Notes under the pieces: model-generated | The model's database searches: none | What the model was told of the DNA's origin: nothing | The model's input: the letters and a program-made list of their open reading frames with translations, nothing else | Assembly (NCBI GenBank): GCA_050944915.1 | Contig: JBMNRY010000003.1 | Location: forward strand, 1 to 44,247 | Direction: 5' to 3' | Source: JBMNRY01 sp050944915 | GTDB lineage: Bacteria; Bacillota; Limnochordia; JAAZLZ01 | Length of the DNA stretch: 44,247 nucleotides | Made by a program: the position numbers and the translations under genes | Shown here: one piece after another, positions 7,309 to 16,609 of the stretch | How the letters are laid out: every line of letters starts with the position of its first letter | Position numbering within the stretch: the first letter of the stretch is position 1

Positions 7309-8133
7309 TCAACGTTGACACCGGGGACAATAATAACTACTTCTGCCGCCAATTTTGATCCTGTCAATGGATTCCTCACAGGAGGGACAGGGTTCCCCCC
7401 GTCGACCATAAACCCGCAATTGATTCTGGAACTGTCCTCGTTCTCCCCTGCTATCCCTATAATCCCTGATGGAACTGCCACCAGCCGCGACGGCCTCCTG
7501 GAGGGTGGCGATGATGGCCTGGTGGAGTCTGTCCACCTCTTCCTCAGTTAAGGAACCGGCAGGTCGCAAGGGATGAATTCCGCTGCGGAAAAGACTCTCA
7601 TCGGCATAAATATTTCCCAACCCGGCGATGAAGCGTTGATCCAAAAGCCAAGACTTAAGTTTCATACGCCGCTGGGCCAGCATTTGCCCCAGTTGCTCCC
7701 TGGTAAACCCTGGTTCCAAGGGTTCGATCCCCGATGTTCGCAAGGCGGCCATGGTGCTCTCATCCCCGTCGGGTAGAAAATCGACGGTGGCAAATTTCCG
7801 TAGATCGACCAGATGGATTTCCCGCCCTCCATCGAGACCCATGCGAAAGGTGGTATGCTTTTGTAGAGGCGTCCCTTGGGGCATCACCAACAGCTGGCCG
7901 GTCATCCGTAAGTGGACCACCAGTTTGGCCCCCGAGGAAAGCTCCATGATCAAATGCTTCCCCCGGCGGCCAAAGCCAGTTAATGTCCTACCGATGAGTT
8001 GGGGGACCAATTCCCCCTCGGTGGTATTGCGTAAAGCCTTAGTCAAGTAAAGCTCAAAGCTGGTAATCTGGGCTCCCAGGATGCGGGCGCTTAAATCCCG
8101 ACGAATAGTTTCTACTTCCGGTAATTCAGGCAA
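7309..8133 (-). CDS. mutM: Formamidopyrimidine-DNA glycosylase (Fpg)
   Basis: 274 residues. It excises 8-oxoguanine and formamidopyrimidines and nicks the abasic site. The N-terminal PELPEVE supplies the catalytic proline after Met removal. The helix-two-turn-helix region includes IAGLGNIYADE, and the C-terminus is a complete four-cysteine zinc finger (CPSCEESI...YYCPRCQR). The TTG start directly follows the polA TGA stop, with GAGGAT in the polA 3' end as ribosome-binding site, so translation is probably coupled to polA. Confidence 0.97.
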   Translation of the reverse strand: MPELPEVETIRRDLSARILGAQITSFELYLTKALRNTTEGELVPQLIGRTLTGFGRRGKHLIMELSSGAKLVVHLRMTGQLLVMPQGTPLQKHTTFRMGLDGGREIHLVDLRKFATVDFLPDGDESTMAALRTSGIEPLEPGFTREQLGQMLAQRRMKLKSWLLDQRFIAGLGNIYADESLFRSGIHPLRPAGSLTEEEVDRLHQAIIATLQEAVAAGGSSIRDYRDSRGERGQFQNQLRVYGRRGEPCPSCEESIDRIKIGGRSSYYCPRCQR

Positions 8134-10725
8134 TCAACTTTCATCCTCTGCTGTGTAGGGCTGGACATCATTCCAGTTGTCGCCCACCTTGATCTCAACT
8201 AACAAAGGTACTTTTAATTCTACCACATTTTCCATCACTTCTTGAACTACTTTTGCCAAGGACGGGATATCCTCCCGGGGTGCTTCAAAGACCAGCTCGT
8301 CGTGGACTTGCAGCAATAAATGACCGGGGTAATCCCTTTGGGCCAATTGAATCATGGCCAATTTGATGATATCGGCGGCGGTGCCTTGGATGGGGCTATT
8401 CATAGCCATCCGTTCCGCAAACTGTCGTCGGGTCCAATTACGGCTGCGGATTTCCGGCAGATAGCGGCGCCGGCCGAACATAGTTTGGACATAACCATTC
8501 TCTTTGGCCCCGGCGATGGTTTCATCGATAAAAGCCTTGACCCCGGGATAGCGGGCAAAGTATTTATCGATGTAAGCTTGGGCTTCAGTTCTGCTCAAAC
8601 CGGTCCCTTTAGCTAAGCCAAAGCTGCTGATCCCATAGATGATCCCAAAATTGATGGCCTTGGCATTATTCCGTAACTCCGGTGTCACCTGATCCAAAGG
8701 CAGATCGAAAACTTCCGCAGCCGTGCGGGAGTGGATATCTTGGCCTTCGGTAAAGGCATCGATGAGATTTTCATCCCCCGACATATGGGCTAAAACCCGG
8801 AGTTCGATTTGGGAGTAGTCGGCAGTCAACAGGGCCCAATGGGGCTGGCCGGGGACGAAAGCCCGGCGGATTTGCCTACCCGCCTCGGTCCTGATGGGGA
8901 TGTTTTGCAAATTAGGATCACTGGAACTTAAGCGACCCGTCGCGGTAACCGTTTGATGGAAAGTGGTATGGATCCGCCCCGTGTGGGGATTGATCAACAT
9001 AGGCAGGGCATGGACATAGGTCGACAAGAGTTTCGCCGTCTGCCGATACTCCAAAAGCCCTGCAACCATAGGGTGTTTATCGGCCAACTCTTCCAGTACT
9101 TCGGCGCTGGTCGAGGGGCCTGTTTTCGTCTTTTTTATCACGGGCAAACCTAGTTTGTCAAACAGGATCCGACCCAATTGCTTGGGGGAGTTGATGTTGA
9201 AGCTCTCCCCGGCCAAAGCATAGATTTCTTCAGTAAGCTTGGCCAGCTCCCCTTCCATCTGCTTTTCCAGCCCTTGTAAATAGACTCCATCGATTTTGAT
9301 CCCCCGCTCTTCCATCCCAGCCAGGATGGGCGAGAGGGGCATTTCCATCTCCTCATATAATTCATCGAGCTTCTGCTCCTGTAACTTTACAGGCAAAAGC
9401 TCATCGAGCTGAGCTAGCCCCCCCAACCAAGCCGCCGGCTCCCCTGGCAATTCCTGACCAAAATATTGGTTGTAAACATAGTCCAGATCGAGGCGGTTTT
9501 CCCCGGGATTTAACAAATAGGCGGCTAACATGGGATCGGAAGTAACCCCCTGGATGGTTAGGCCCCGCTCCCTTAAGGCGCGGATTTGATCCTTAGCCCC
9601 ATAGATGATCTTCTCCCTGTGGGGATCGGCCAAAGTCTCTTGCCATCCGCGGACAAACTCATCCCAAAGGGACGTTCCCCCAGGGATATAATATCCCTTA
9701 CCATCTTGGAGGAGCCCCAATCCCGGCCCTTGAGGGAAATAGTGGAGATAGATCTTCCCAACCCCAGGGGCTGGCAGCTCATCTCCTTCCTCGACAAAGG
9801 TTAGGGGAGGAAATTCCCCTTGGACGGAGACTGTTTTCTCCTGCTCTGGGGGAGAGCCGAACTGTTCCTGGACCCGCCGGTAGAGGCCTTTGAATTCCAG
9901 CTTTTGAAATATTTCATCGATGGTAGCCCAATCGGGAGGCGCGATCCGACAGGCTCCCACCGATAGATCCAGGGGCACCTCGGTACAAATAGTGGCCAAT
10001 TCCTTAGACAAAAGACCCTGCTGGCCATGTTCGGCTAGGAGTTTCTGCAGCCGCTTAGTCAATCGGTCTTGATTGGCGAGGACCTCTTCCACAGTGGCGT
10101 ACTCCCGCAGCAGTTTTTCCGCGGTCTTCGGCCCCACCCCAGGAATACCGGGAATGTTATCGGATTGGTCTCCCACCAATCCCTTGTAATCAGCAACTTG
10201 CCAGGGATGAACCCCCAGCTTTTCCCGCACCCCATCGGCATCCATCTCATCCATATTGGTGATGCCCCGCCGGGTTAATAAAACAGTAATCCGATCATCG
10301 ACCAGCTGTAAACAATCGTTATCACCGGTGACGATGTAGACCCGAAAACCGGCCGCGGCAGCCTTTTTGGCCATAGTGCCGATTATGTCATCAGCTTCAT
10401 AACCATCGAGCTGACTGGTGGTGATCCCTAAGGCGGTGACGATCTGTTCCACATAATCCAGCTGACCGGCCAATGCCTCGGGCATCTTCTCCCGATGGGC
10501 TTTGTAGTCCGCGAATCTCTCATGGCGAAAGGTTGGTGCCTTGCGATCAAAGGCGACCACAAGACAATGGGGATCCCGCTCTTGGAGCAACCGCAAGAGC
10601 ATATTAACGAAGCCATAAACCGCGTTGGTATGTTCCCCTCCCGCCGTGGTCATCTCCGGCAGTGCATAGAAAGCCCGATGGACTAGACTATGGCCATCGA
10701 TCAAATAAAAGGTTTCGTCCGACAT
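8134..10725 (-). CDS. polA: DNA polymerase I
   Basis: 863 residues. Repairs DNA and removes RNA primers at Okazaki fragments. The N-terminal 5'-3' nuclease (about 1-290) has YLIDGHSLVHRAFYA, the acidic EADDIIGTMA and the GVGPKTAEKLL helix-hairpin-helix. The middle region (about 300-470) lacks the DxE metal-binding motif, so proofreading is probably absent, as in Bacillus and Thermus enzymes. The polymerase domain has motif A (TADYSQIELR), motif B (NNAKAINFGIIYG) and motif C (QVHDELVFE). ATG start after GGGGGAT. It heads the polA-mutM-ytaF-coaE-mgsA cluster. Confidence 0.98.
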   Translation of the reverse strand: MSDETFYLIDGHSLVHRAFYALPEMTTAGGEHTNAVYGFVNMLLRLLQERDPHCLVVAFDRKAPTFRHERFADYKAHREKMPEALAGQLDYVEQIVTALGITTSQLDGYEADDIIGTMAKKAAAAGFRVYIVTGDNDCLQLVDDRITVLLTRRGITNMDEMDADGVREKLGVHPWQVADYKGLVGDQSDNIPGIPGVGPKTAEKLLREYATVEEVLANQDRLTKRLQKLLAEHGQQGLLSKELATICTEVPLDLSVGACRIAPPDWATIDEIFQKLEFKGLYRRVQEQFGSPPEQEKTVSVQGEFPPLTFVEEGDELPAPGVGKIYLHYFPQGPGLGLLQDGKGYYIPGGTSLWDEFVRGWQETLADPHREKIIYGAKDQIRALRERGLTIQGVTSDPMLAAYLLNPGENRLDLDYVYNQYFGQELPGEPAAWLGGLAQLDELLPVKLQEQKLDELYEEMEMPLSPILAGMEERGIKIDGVYLQGLEKQMEGELAKLTEEIYALAGESFNINSPKQLGRILFDKLGLPVIKKTKTGPSTSAEVLEELADKHPMVAGLLEYRQTAKLLSTYVHALPMLINPHTGRIHTTFHQTVTATGRLSSSDPNLQNIPIRTEAGRQIRRAFVPGQPHWALLTADYSQIELRVLAHMSGDENLIDAFTEGQDIHSRTAAEVFDLPLDQVTPELRNNAKAINFGIIYGISSFGLAKGTGLSRTEAQAYIDKYFARYPGVKAFIDETIAGAKENGYVQTMFGRRRYLPEIRSRNWTRRQFAERMAMNSPIQGTAADIIKLAMIQLAQRDYPGHLLLQVHDELVFEAPREDIPSLAKVVQEVMENVVELKVPLLVEIKVGDNWNDVQPYTAEDES

Positions 10726-10799
10726 CGATATCCCCCATTTCCAAAGTTACCAAAGCTGGCCAATACCGGTTACAAGTGGCTTTCCCCCCGATAATTGCT

Positions 10800-10826
10800 G
10801 GCAGGAAGGATGTAGCCCCTGCCGAA
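10800..10826 (+). promoter_or_regulatory. Recurrent intergenic motif GGCAGGA-N15-YCGAA, copy B
   Basis: GGCAGGA (10800-10806) and CCGAA (10822-10826) are separated by 15 nt, on the plus strand, 51 nt before the SLH-protein start. In this copy GGCAGG can also pair with CCTGCC (10818-10823) to form a hairpin. See copies at 2546-2572 and 22900-22926. Confidence 0.6.
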
Positions 10827-10876
10827 ATCCTCACTTGGAACCGGGATCTCTAGACCCAGCGAAAGGAGCTAGCAAC

Positions 10877-12073
10877 ATGTCCTCCAGAAAATCACTAACT
10901 AAGATCATAGTCTTCATCCTTTTAACCCTTTTAACCACCAACGTAGGGCTGGCTTCCGATTTAACAGGCCATTGGGCCCAACAAGATATTCTAGAGCTAG
11001 CCGAATTAGGGGTCTTTGAAACTTACTCCGACGGCAGCTTTCGCCCCCAAGAGGCTATTACCAGAGGTGATTTCGCCATCAAGTTGGCGAAAACCTTCGA
11101 TTACCAGCCTTCGACCCGGAATTCCTTCGCCGATTTGGCTGGACATCGGGCCCAAAACTACATCAACGGGCTGGTCCAAGGGGGGGTCATCCCCCAGGAG
11201 GAAGAAGCTTTCCGACCCGATGAGCCCATCACCAGGGCTGAAGCCGTCAGCATGCTCTTAGGCGGTGTCCAATTAGGTGAAGTGGTGGCTAATGTCGCTT
11301 CTTCCGAGAGCCCTTTCCAAGATGTGGAACTTGATCATCCCCACGCCGGGGCCATCGAATTGGCCGGCAGCCTAGGGATTCTTCCCCCTGCCTTTAGCGA
11401 TCGTTTCCACCCCGATAGCCACCTCACCAGGGGGGAAGCAGCAGTCATGCTTAACAGCGCCCGGGCTTTGGAAGTGATCAAAGGTTCCGTCCGACAGGTC
11501 AATAATTACTTTAGTTCCATGACCATGACCACCTTATCTGGTGAAAACCATGAGATCACCTTAACACCGTCGACCATCGTTTATCGCAACAACGTTCCTT
11601 CCGGTTTGGAGAACATCCTCAATGGGGACCGGGTGGAAGTCATCGTCGCCGAGGAAGGCCCCCGCTTTATCCAAGCCCAAGGGATCGTCACCGAAGCCGA
11701 TGTCTTGACGAAGGTCAGTCAGCTGACGGGTAATATCCTTAGTCCCAGTCAAATTAAGGCCCTCATGGGCGGTAATTGGAACCAAAGCGAAGATGCCCTC
11801 CGCCTTAGCCTTTATGATCAACTCTTAGTCCTCGGTTTCGAGCCCATGGAGGCCGAACTAATCATCAGCCAAGATTGGGCCGGATTGCAGAAGCTCAGCC
11901 AAGAAGCCTTCTTCGCGGCCCTCATGGAAACCATCGGGGAGATCCCCTCTTATCCCGGCGGTATTCCCCTACCGCAACTCCAAGGAGAAACCTCCCAACT
12001 GCTGCAGCAGGGCTTGGCTAACATCGATCCGAACCAATTGTACAGTTTAGCCCAAGACCTCTTTAATCGTTAG
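10877..12073 (+). CDS. S-layer homology (SLH) domain protein
   Basis: 398 residues. A signal peptide (about 1-26, ending NVGLA) is followed by three SLH repeats: about 28-75 (DLTGHWAQ...YSDGSFRPQEAITRGDFA), 85-135 (FADLAGHRAQ...FRPDEPITRAEA) and 150-200 (DRFHPDSHLTRGEAAVML). SLH domains bind secondary cell-wall polymer and tether proteins to the wall. Residues 200-275 look like a small beta-rich domain around NGDRVEVIV; the C-terminal 120 residues are helical and unrecognised. The ATG at 10877 follows AAAGGAG with 8-nt spacing; an upstream in-frame reading lacks a ribosome-binding site. It is one of two plus-strand genes, divergent from polA and convergent with the L,D-transpeptidase gene, which it overlaps by 4 nt. 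Confidence 0.92.
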   Translation: MSSRKSLTKIIVFILLTLLTTNVGLASDLTGHWAQQDILELAELGVFETYSDGSFRPQEAITRGDFAIKLAKTFDYQPSTRNSFADLAGHRAQNYINGLVQGGVIPQEEEAFRPDEPITRAEAVSMLLGGVQLGEVVANVASSESPFQDVELDHPHAGAIELAGSLGILPPAFSDRFHPDSHLTRGEAAVMLNSARALEVIKGSVRQVNNYFSSMTMTTLSGENHEITLTPSTIVYRNNVPSGLENILNGDRVEVIVAEEGPRFIQAQGIVTEADVLTKVSQLTGNILSPSQIKALMGGNWNQSEDALRLSLYDQLLVLGFEPMEAELIISQDWAGLQKLSQEAFFAALMETIGEIPSYPGGIPLPQLQGETSQLLQQGLANIDPNQLYSLAQDLFNR

Positions 12074-13515
12074 TCCCTTAGGGCCGGGCTTCCCGGCCCT
12101 TCATATTCGATCATCACCTCTAAGGAGTCGGGATCCCACCGGTAACGCCAACCGGGAATAGTTTTTTGTAAATCTTTCAAGGCTACGTAGATCCGTCCTC
12201 CCCGAATCCGGCCTTCCAATCGGTAATATCCATCGACGATAGCCGTCTGGCCGTCCCAACTGAGACGCCATCCTAACCTATCCATCAATGGTCGCAAGGG
12301 CACTAAAGGACCCTGAGGACTCAGATAAGCCTCCTCGGTGAGAAGCTGGCCTTGGAAGATAACCCGGGGTCGAGCAACCCAGGCCACGGGTGCCTCGGGT
12401 TCCCAGATACAGCGGATACCGATATAATCCTCGACGGTGGCGGTAGAAATAAAGGCTCGCCCACCGATGTTGAGATAATCGACCCTTTGGCCGTCGATAG
12501 ATAACCGTCGTTCCACGGAATCCCAAGCCAGAGGCACATGATACCGCTGGGCTAGTGGGTCCGCCTCTACATACAGTTCATTATCGACTACAAAGGTGAG
12601 GACCGGCAGGAGTTCCTCCCCATCCCCTAGTCTGATCCGGTGGAAATCGGGGCTAGCCCCTAACCAGTAATAGCAAAGGCCCAACCTTTTTTTGGCCTCT
12701 GCCAAAGGTAGTAGGGTGGTGCTCCCCAACTTAATGGCACCTGTACCGGGCAAAGCCATCAGCTTTCCCCGTTCTTCCAGGGGCTCCAAAGGTACTAGGA
12801 TCTCCTCCCCCCACAAGACACCGGTGGCCACCAGCTCCCCTTCCCAGTAAAGGGGAAGGGCTAAGGGGATAGGTTGGGGCTTTCCGGTGGGCCGCTGGAC
12901 TATGTAGGTCAAAAAATCCCGGTGGATCGGGCCGATGCTCAGTTGGCTCAACTTCTCCCAAAGGAGGGATAGGGGATCCCCGGCCCGGCCATAGATATCG
13001 GGGTAGACAATTATGTAGGGCTTGCCCCGGAGGGGATCTAATCCAACCAGGACCGTTTCATAAAGGAACTCCACCGGGGTTCCGATGGTCACCATCTCCG
13101 TCAACTCTTCCACATCTCGATTGAGCATCCGGATACAGCCTGCCGATACGGCACTGCCGATGGAACTAGGCCGGTTGGTACCGTGGATGCCATAGCCGGG
13201 AAGGTCCAATCCCAGCCACCGGGTGCCCACGGGATTATCGGGACCTGGTGGGATGGGCTCCAAACCCTTAAGGTACCAATCGGGGGGATAATAGGTCGGA
13301 TCGACGACCTTGTTAATGATTTTCCTCTCTCCAAGGAGGGATGGGGAGACGACTTGGCCGACCGCAATGGGGTAAGAACGCAGGGGGAGATGGTCTTCGT
13401 ATAGATACAAGGTATAGGCGGGCAAGTTGATTAGAATCCTTCGACTACCTTGGGCTAGACCGGTAAACGCCAAGATCACGACCAAGAAGATAACGATCCA
13501 TGGCCAACGACCCAT
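12070..13515 (-). CDS. Secreted L,D-transpeptidase (YkuD) with C-terminal copper-amine-oxidase-N-like domains
   Basis: 481 residues. The YkuD domain forms or exchanges 3-3 cross-links or attaches proteins to peptidoglycan stems. A signal peptide or anchor (about 4-24) precedes the YkuD fold (about 26-160), with HGTNRPSSIGSAVSAGCIRM containing the catalytic His and Cys (SAGCIRM). Beyond about residue 200 come two beta-rich stretches (FVVDNELYVEADPLAQ..., PLVPLRPLMDRLGW) like the Cu_amine_oxidN1 wall-associated repeat. The ATG at 13515 follows AAAGGAG. The stop overlaps the convergent SLH gene stop. Both genes encode wall-associated proteins, so the pairing may be functional. Confidence 0.92.
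   Translation of the reverse strand: MGRWPWIVIFLVVILAFTGLAQGSRRILINLPAYTLYLYEDHLPLRSYPIAVGQVVSPSLLGERKIINKVVDPTYYPPDWYLKGLEPIPPGPDNPVGTRWLGLDLPGYGIHGTNRPSSIGSAVSAGCIRMLNRDVEELTEMVTIGTPVEFLYETVLVGLDPLRGKPYIIVYPDIYGRAGDPLSLLWEKLSQLSIGPIHRDFLTYIVQRPTGKPQPIPLALPLYWEGELVATGVLWGEEILVPLEPLEERGKLMALPGTGAIKLGSTTLLPLAEAKKRLGLCYYWLGASPDFHRIRLGDGEELLPVLTFVVDNELYVEADPLAQRYHVPLAWDSVERRLSIDGQRVDYLNIGGRAFISTATVEDYIGIRCIWEPEAPVAWVARPRVIFQGQLLTEEAYLSPQGPLVPLRPLMDRLGWRLSWDGQTAIVDGYYRLEGRIRGGRIYVALKDLQKTIPGWRYRWDPDSLEVMIEYEGPGSPALRD
12080..12100. terminator. Possible terminator hairpin in the convergent gene overlap
   Basis: AGGGCCGGG-CTT-CCCGGCCCT forms a 9-bp stem just after the SLH stop, within the last codons of the transpeptidase gene. 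On the plus strand it is followed only by TCATATTC, so termination of the SLH transcript is possible but weakly supported. Confidence 0.4.
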
Positions 13516-13577
13516 GATGCCTCTCCTTTCTACCATAACAGGATCATACATATATCCCCCGTCCTTTCCTTTCTACA

Positions 13578-13606
13578 AGGGAAAAGCCGGGCAAGCTGCA
13601 CCGGCT
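13578..13606 (-). terminator. Terminator after dgkA
   Basis: AGCCGG/CCGGCT stem with a 10-nt loop, followed on the minus strand by TTTTCCC. It overlaps the dgkA stop and would end the yqfC-to-dgkA unit. Confidence 0.6.
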
Positions 13607-13967
13607 AGTAAAACAGAGTCCCTATTTTTGGTAAGAAGATGATGACACCCACTACGACGGCCATAATGGCGGCGATGAGGACACCTCCAGCCGCTAGATC
13701 CTTGGCCCTGGCGGCCAAGGGATGATACTCTTCGGTGGCTAAGTCAACCACCGTCTCGATGACGGTATTAAAAATCTCAGCTATGATCACCAACCCGATA
13801 CACAGGATCACCACCACCAGCTCCGGCCTCGACAACGGTAGGATGTAACCGGCCATCAAGACTAACAAGGCGCATCCCAAGTGAATCCGCATATTCCGTT
13901 GGGTTTGTACTGCCGTACGCAGACCTGACCAGGCATCCCGAAAACTGTCTTTAAGGGGCCGAACCAT
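13605..13967 (-). CDS. dgkA: Diacylglycerol/undecaprenol kinase family protein
   Basis: 120-residue integral membrane kinase with three predicted membrane helices (about 30-50, 53-73, 92-112). The family signature around helix 2 reads IAEIFNTVIETVVDLA, with the conserved Glu and Asn. In Gram-positive bacteria the enzyme phosphorylates undecaprenol rather than diacylglycerol, feeding lipid carrier for wall synthesis. Position after ybeY matches B. subtilis. ATG start after AGAGGAGG. Confidence 0.95.
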   Translation of the reverse strand: MVRPLKDSFRDAWSGLRTAVQTQRNMRIHLGCALLVLMAGYILPLSRPELVVVILCIGLVIIAEIFNTVIETVVDLATEEYHPLAARAKDLAAGGVLIAAIMAVVVGVIIFLPKIGTLFY

Positions 13968-13978
13968 CGCTGCCTCCT

Positions 13979-14410
13979 CTAGTCATCCCGGCTCAGCTGG
14001 AAGGCGGCCAATAACTCCTCTTCCCGCTGCCGCATAGCTTCTTTTTCCGCCGGAGTCTCATGATCATAGCCCAACAGGTGAAAAATTCCGTGGGTTGTCA
14101 AATAGGCTAGTTCCCGCTGGAGGGAATGGCCGTAGGCGCCAGCCTGCTCTTGGGCCCGGGCCACATTGATGATGATCTCTCCCACCAGGGGATTGGGTTC
14201 CAAAGGGAAGGATAGGACATCGGTGGGCCGGGGTTGCCCCCTGAACCGTTGATTCAGTTCCTGAATAGTCGGCCCATCGACAAAGACGATATTGACTTCC
14301 TCGATGGAGACATCATGATCAGCGGCCGCCCTTTGCACCAGGTCCACCAAGATCCTTTCTAGTTCAGCCGCCAATGGGATATCTTGTTGGTTGATTACGG
14401 TAATGCCCAC
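13979..14410 (-). CDS. ybeY: Endoribonuclease YbeY (16S rRNA maturation)
   Basis: 143 residues. Single-strand endoribonuclease needed for 16S rRNA 3' end maturation and ribosome quality control. The zinc site is complete: LTTHGIFHLLGYDHET supplies the HxxxHxxxxxH histidines. The mid region has the family motif RPTDVLSFP. I chose the GTG at 14410, because GGAG lies 8 nt upstream and the natural YbeY beta strand (GITVINQQ) follows. The longer reading to 14464 would overlap pgpH by 50 nt. Confidence 0.96.
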   Translation of the reverse strand: MGITVINQQDIPLAAELERILVDLVQRAAADHDVSIEEVNIVFVDGPTIQELNQRFRGQPRPTDVLSFPLEPNPLVGEIIINVARAQEQAGAYGHSLQRELAYLTTHGIFHLLGYDHETPAEKEAMRQREEELLAAFQLSRDD

Positions 14411-14414
14411 CAGA

Positions 14415-16589
14415 TCAACTCCGTTTCCCTTGGAGCTCCGAGAGCAATTTCTCGGGATACTCAACCCGATTGTGGAAGATCCCCGAAAGAACCTTAGTAA
14501 AGGCGGCAGCCACCTTATCCAGATCCTTCAAGGTTAGATCGCTTTCATCGAGCTGACCGTCATTTAACCGTTCCTTAATGATCTTATGAACTAAGGCTTC
14601 GATCCGGTCCGGGGTAGGCCGGGCCAAAGACCGAACAGCGGCTTCTACAGCATCGGCCAACATAATCAAAGCTGCTTCCTTAGTCTGGGGTCGGGGCCCG
14701 CCGTAGCGAAAATCAGTCTCTTGGACCCCGTCATCTTTATTGAGTTCCGTCGCCTTATGGTAGAAGAATTTCACCAGATCGGTGCCATGGTGCTGCTGAA
14801 TCAAAGCGACGATATCCTCCGGCAGCCTCGATTCCCGGGCCAGCTCTACCCCTTCCTTCACATGGGAAATGATGATCAAGGTGCTCAAACTAGGCGATAT
14901 TTTCTCATGGGGATTCTCATCACCAAATTGATTCTCCACGAAGAAATTGGGCCGTTTCAGCTTGCCGATATCGTGGTAGTAAGCCCCCACCCTGGCTAAG
15001 AGGGGATCGCCATGGACCACCTCCGCAGCCGCCTCCGCCAAATTACCGACGACGATACTATGGTGATAGGTTCCCGGTGTTTCGATTAACAACCTCCGCA
15101 GCAGAGGTTGGTTAGGGTTGGCCAACTCCAACAAGCGGATGGGAGAAGTGATCCCAAAAATACTCTCCAGATAGGGCAAAAAGCCGATGGTCAACACTGC
15201 GGACACCAATCCATTACCCAAACCTAGAAAGGAATAGGTCAGGGCAAAATAGTCGGAACTGATGGTACCGCTGGCCACCATAGCTAAGAAACTGGCAGCT
15301 CCAGCGAAAAAACCAGCCCGCATCACGTCGCTCCGCTGGCTGACCTTGGAGACACTGAACACCCCGGAAAAACCGCCGATGAGGGCTACAAAGACCATAC
15401 CGAAGTCGTTACCCATTAACAGCCCGGTGATGACCCCTAAGACCAACACGACCATTAGAGCTAAACGGGAATCGAGAAGCAAGGCAACCAGCATTCCCCC
15501 GAAGGCTACGGGGATTAAATAACCCATCCCGATCCAAGGAATGAGGCTTAGGATCTTGGCGATAAAGGTCATGACGACGAGAATGAGGCCTAGGAGGGCC
15601 GTCAGCCGCTCTTCTTGCAGATTTCGCGGTAGGAACTGGAAAATATAGACGCCGATTAACCCCAGTAACAACAAGACGACGAGGACGATGCCCAACAAAG
15701 CGAGATAATTTGGTCGACGGCGTAACATACCTAAATCGCTAAGGATCTGCAATTGTTCTTGACTGACCACATCGCCTTTCCGGACGATGATCTGGTCCTT
15801 CAAGATGACCACCGGTTCAACGGAATCGCTGGCCTGCTGGCGAATGAGGGCCATCTTTTCTTCGTTGAGGACCAAATTGGGCCGTAGCACTTCCGCTAGA
15901 CAGGAAGCCAACGCGGCCCGCAACTCGGTGCGCACGGGAAGCTCGCCAACGACCTCCGTCATTTCATTACGCACCTGCCGGAGGTTCTCTTCGGAAATGC
16001 GTCGATGGAGGAGAAATTGATCGCTGATCTCCAATCCATATTGGCGCAGTTGGACCAATTCCTCCTGGTCGGCCAAAAGGAGACGCCTTAAGGTATTCTC
16101 ATCGATGATCAGACTGCGGGAGACCCGCAGCTCCTCTTGGAGAAGGCCCACGGCCCGGTCCAGGGATTCCCCCCCAGGGCTGGGGCTGACTTCCGCTTGG
16201 TAAGCACCAGGGAAAAATTCATGGCGAAAGAGATCGACCATTTCAAAGATCTGTTCTAAATCCTGCCTGGCCACCGTCGCCCCTTGGGGAGAAATCTCAT
16301 AATTAGCCGGATTGGCTTCCCCTTCCTGCTGGGCCTTATGGACCGCATCCTCCTTCAAGCGCTGGGTGCGGTAGCGGTTGACAACGGTCCTAGGGGCCTG
16401 GATATCTTCCCGGGCCACCTGACCGGGCGCGATATCGATGGCGTTGGGTACAAAATCGGCCAAAAGGATGCCTGCCATGGCGACGAAGACGATACTGGCT
16501 AAAAGCCATTGGCGAACGGCCAGGTTGTCCAGTAGGCCGTGACGAAAGACCCTACCTGTTAGTTTTTTTACCCGTTCCCATACAGCCAT
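14415..16589 (-). CDS. pgpH: Cyclic-di-AMP phosphodiesterase PgpH (7TMR-HD family)
   Basis: 724 residues. An N-terminal membrane segment (about 29-47) leads to a large extracytoplasmic 7TMR-HDED domain (about 50-290), then about seven membrane helices (295-465) and a cytosolic HD domain (about 500-690). HD residues are visible in TPGTYHHSIVVGNL, YYHDIGKLKRP and the QQHHGTD motif. In characterised members the HD domain hydrolyses c-di-AMP to pApA. ATG start after GGAG. It sits between phoH and ybeY as in B. subtilis (yqfF). Confidence 0.95.
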   Translation of the reverse strand: MAVWERVKKLTGRVFRHGLLDNLAVRQWLLASIVFVAMAGILLADFVPNAIDIAPGQVAREDIQAPRTVVNRYRTQRLKEDAVHKAQQEGEANPANYEISPQGATVARQDLEQIFEMVDLFRHEFFPGAYQAEVSPSPGGESLDRAVGLLQEELRVSRSLIIDENTLRRLLLADQEELVQLRQYGLEISDQFLLHRRISEENLRQVRNEMTEVVGELPVRTELRAALASCLAEVLRPNLVLNEEKMALIRQQASDSVEPVVILKDQIIVRKGDVVSQEQLQILSDLGMLRRRPNYLALLGIVLVVLLLLGLIGVYIFQFLPRNLQEERLTALLGLILVVMTFIAKILSLIPWIGMGYLIPVAFGGMLVALLLDSRLALMVVLVLGVITGLLMGNDFGMVFVALIGGFSGVFSVSKVSQRSDVMRAGFFAGAASFLAMVASGTISSDYFALTYSFLGLGNGLVSAVLTIGFLPYLESIFGITSPIRLLELANPNQPLLRRLLIETPGTYHHSIVVGNLAEAAAEVVHGDPLLARVGAYYHDIGKLKRPNFFVENQFGDENPHEKISPSLSTLIIISHVKEGVELARESRLPEDIVALIQQHHGTDLVKFFYHKATELNKDDGVQETDFRYGGPRPQTKEAALIMLADAVEAAVRSLARPTPDRIEALVHKIIKERLNDGQLDESDLTLKDLDKVAAAFTKVLSGIFHNRVEYPEKLLSELQGKRS

Positions 16590-16609
16590 ACCTAATCACT
16601 CCAGTTAAG

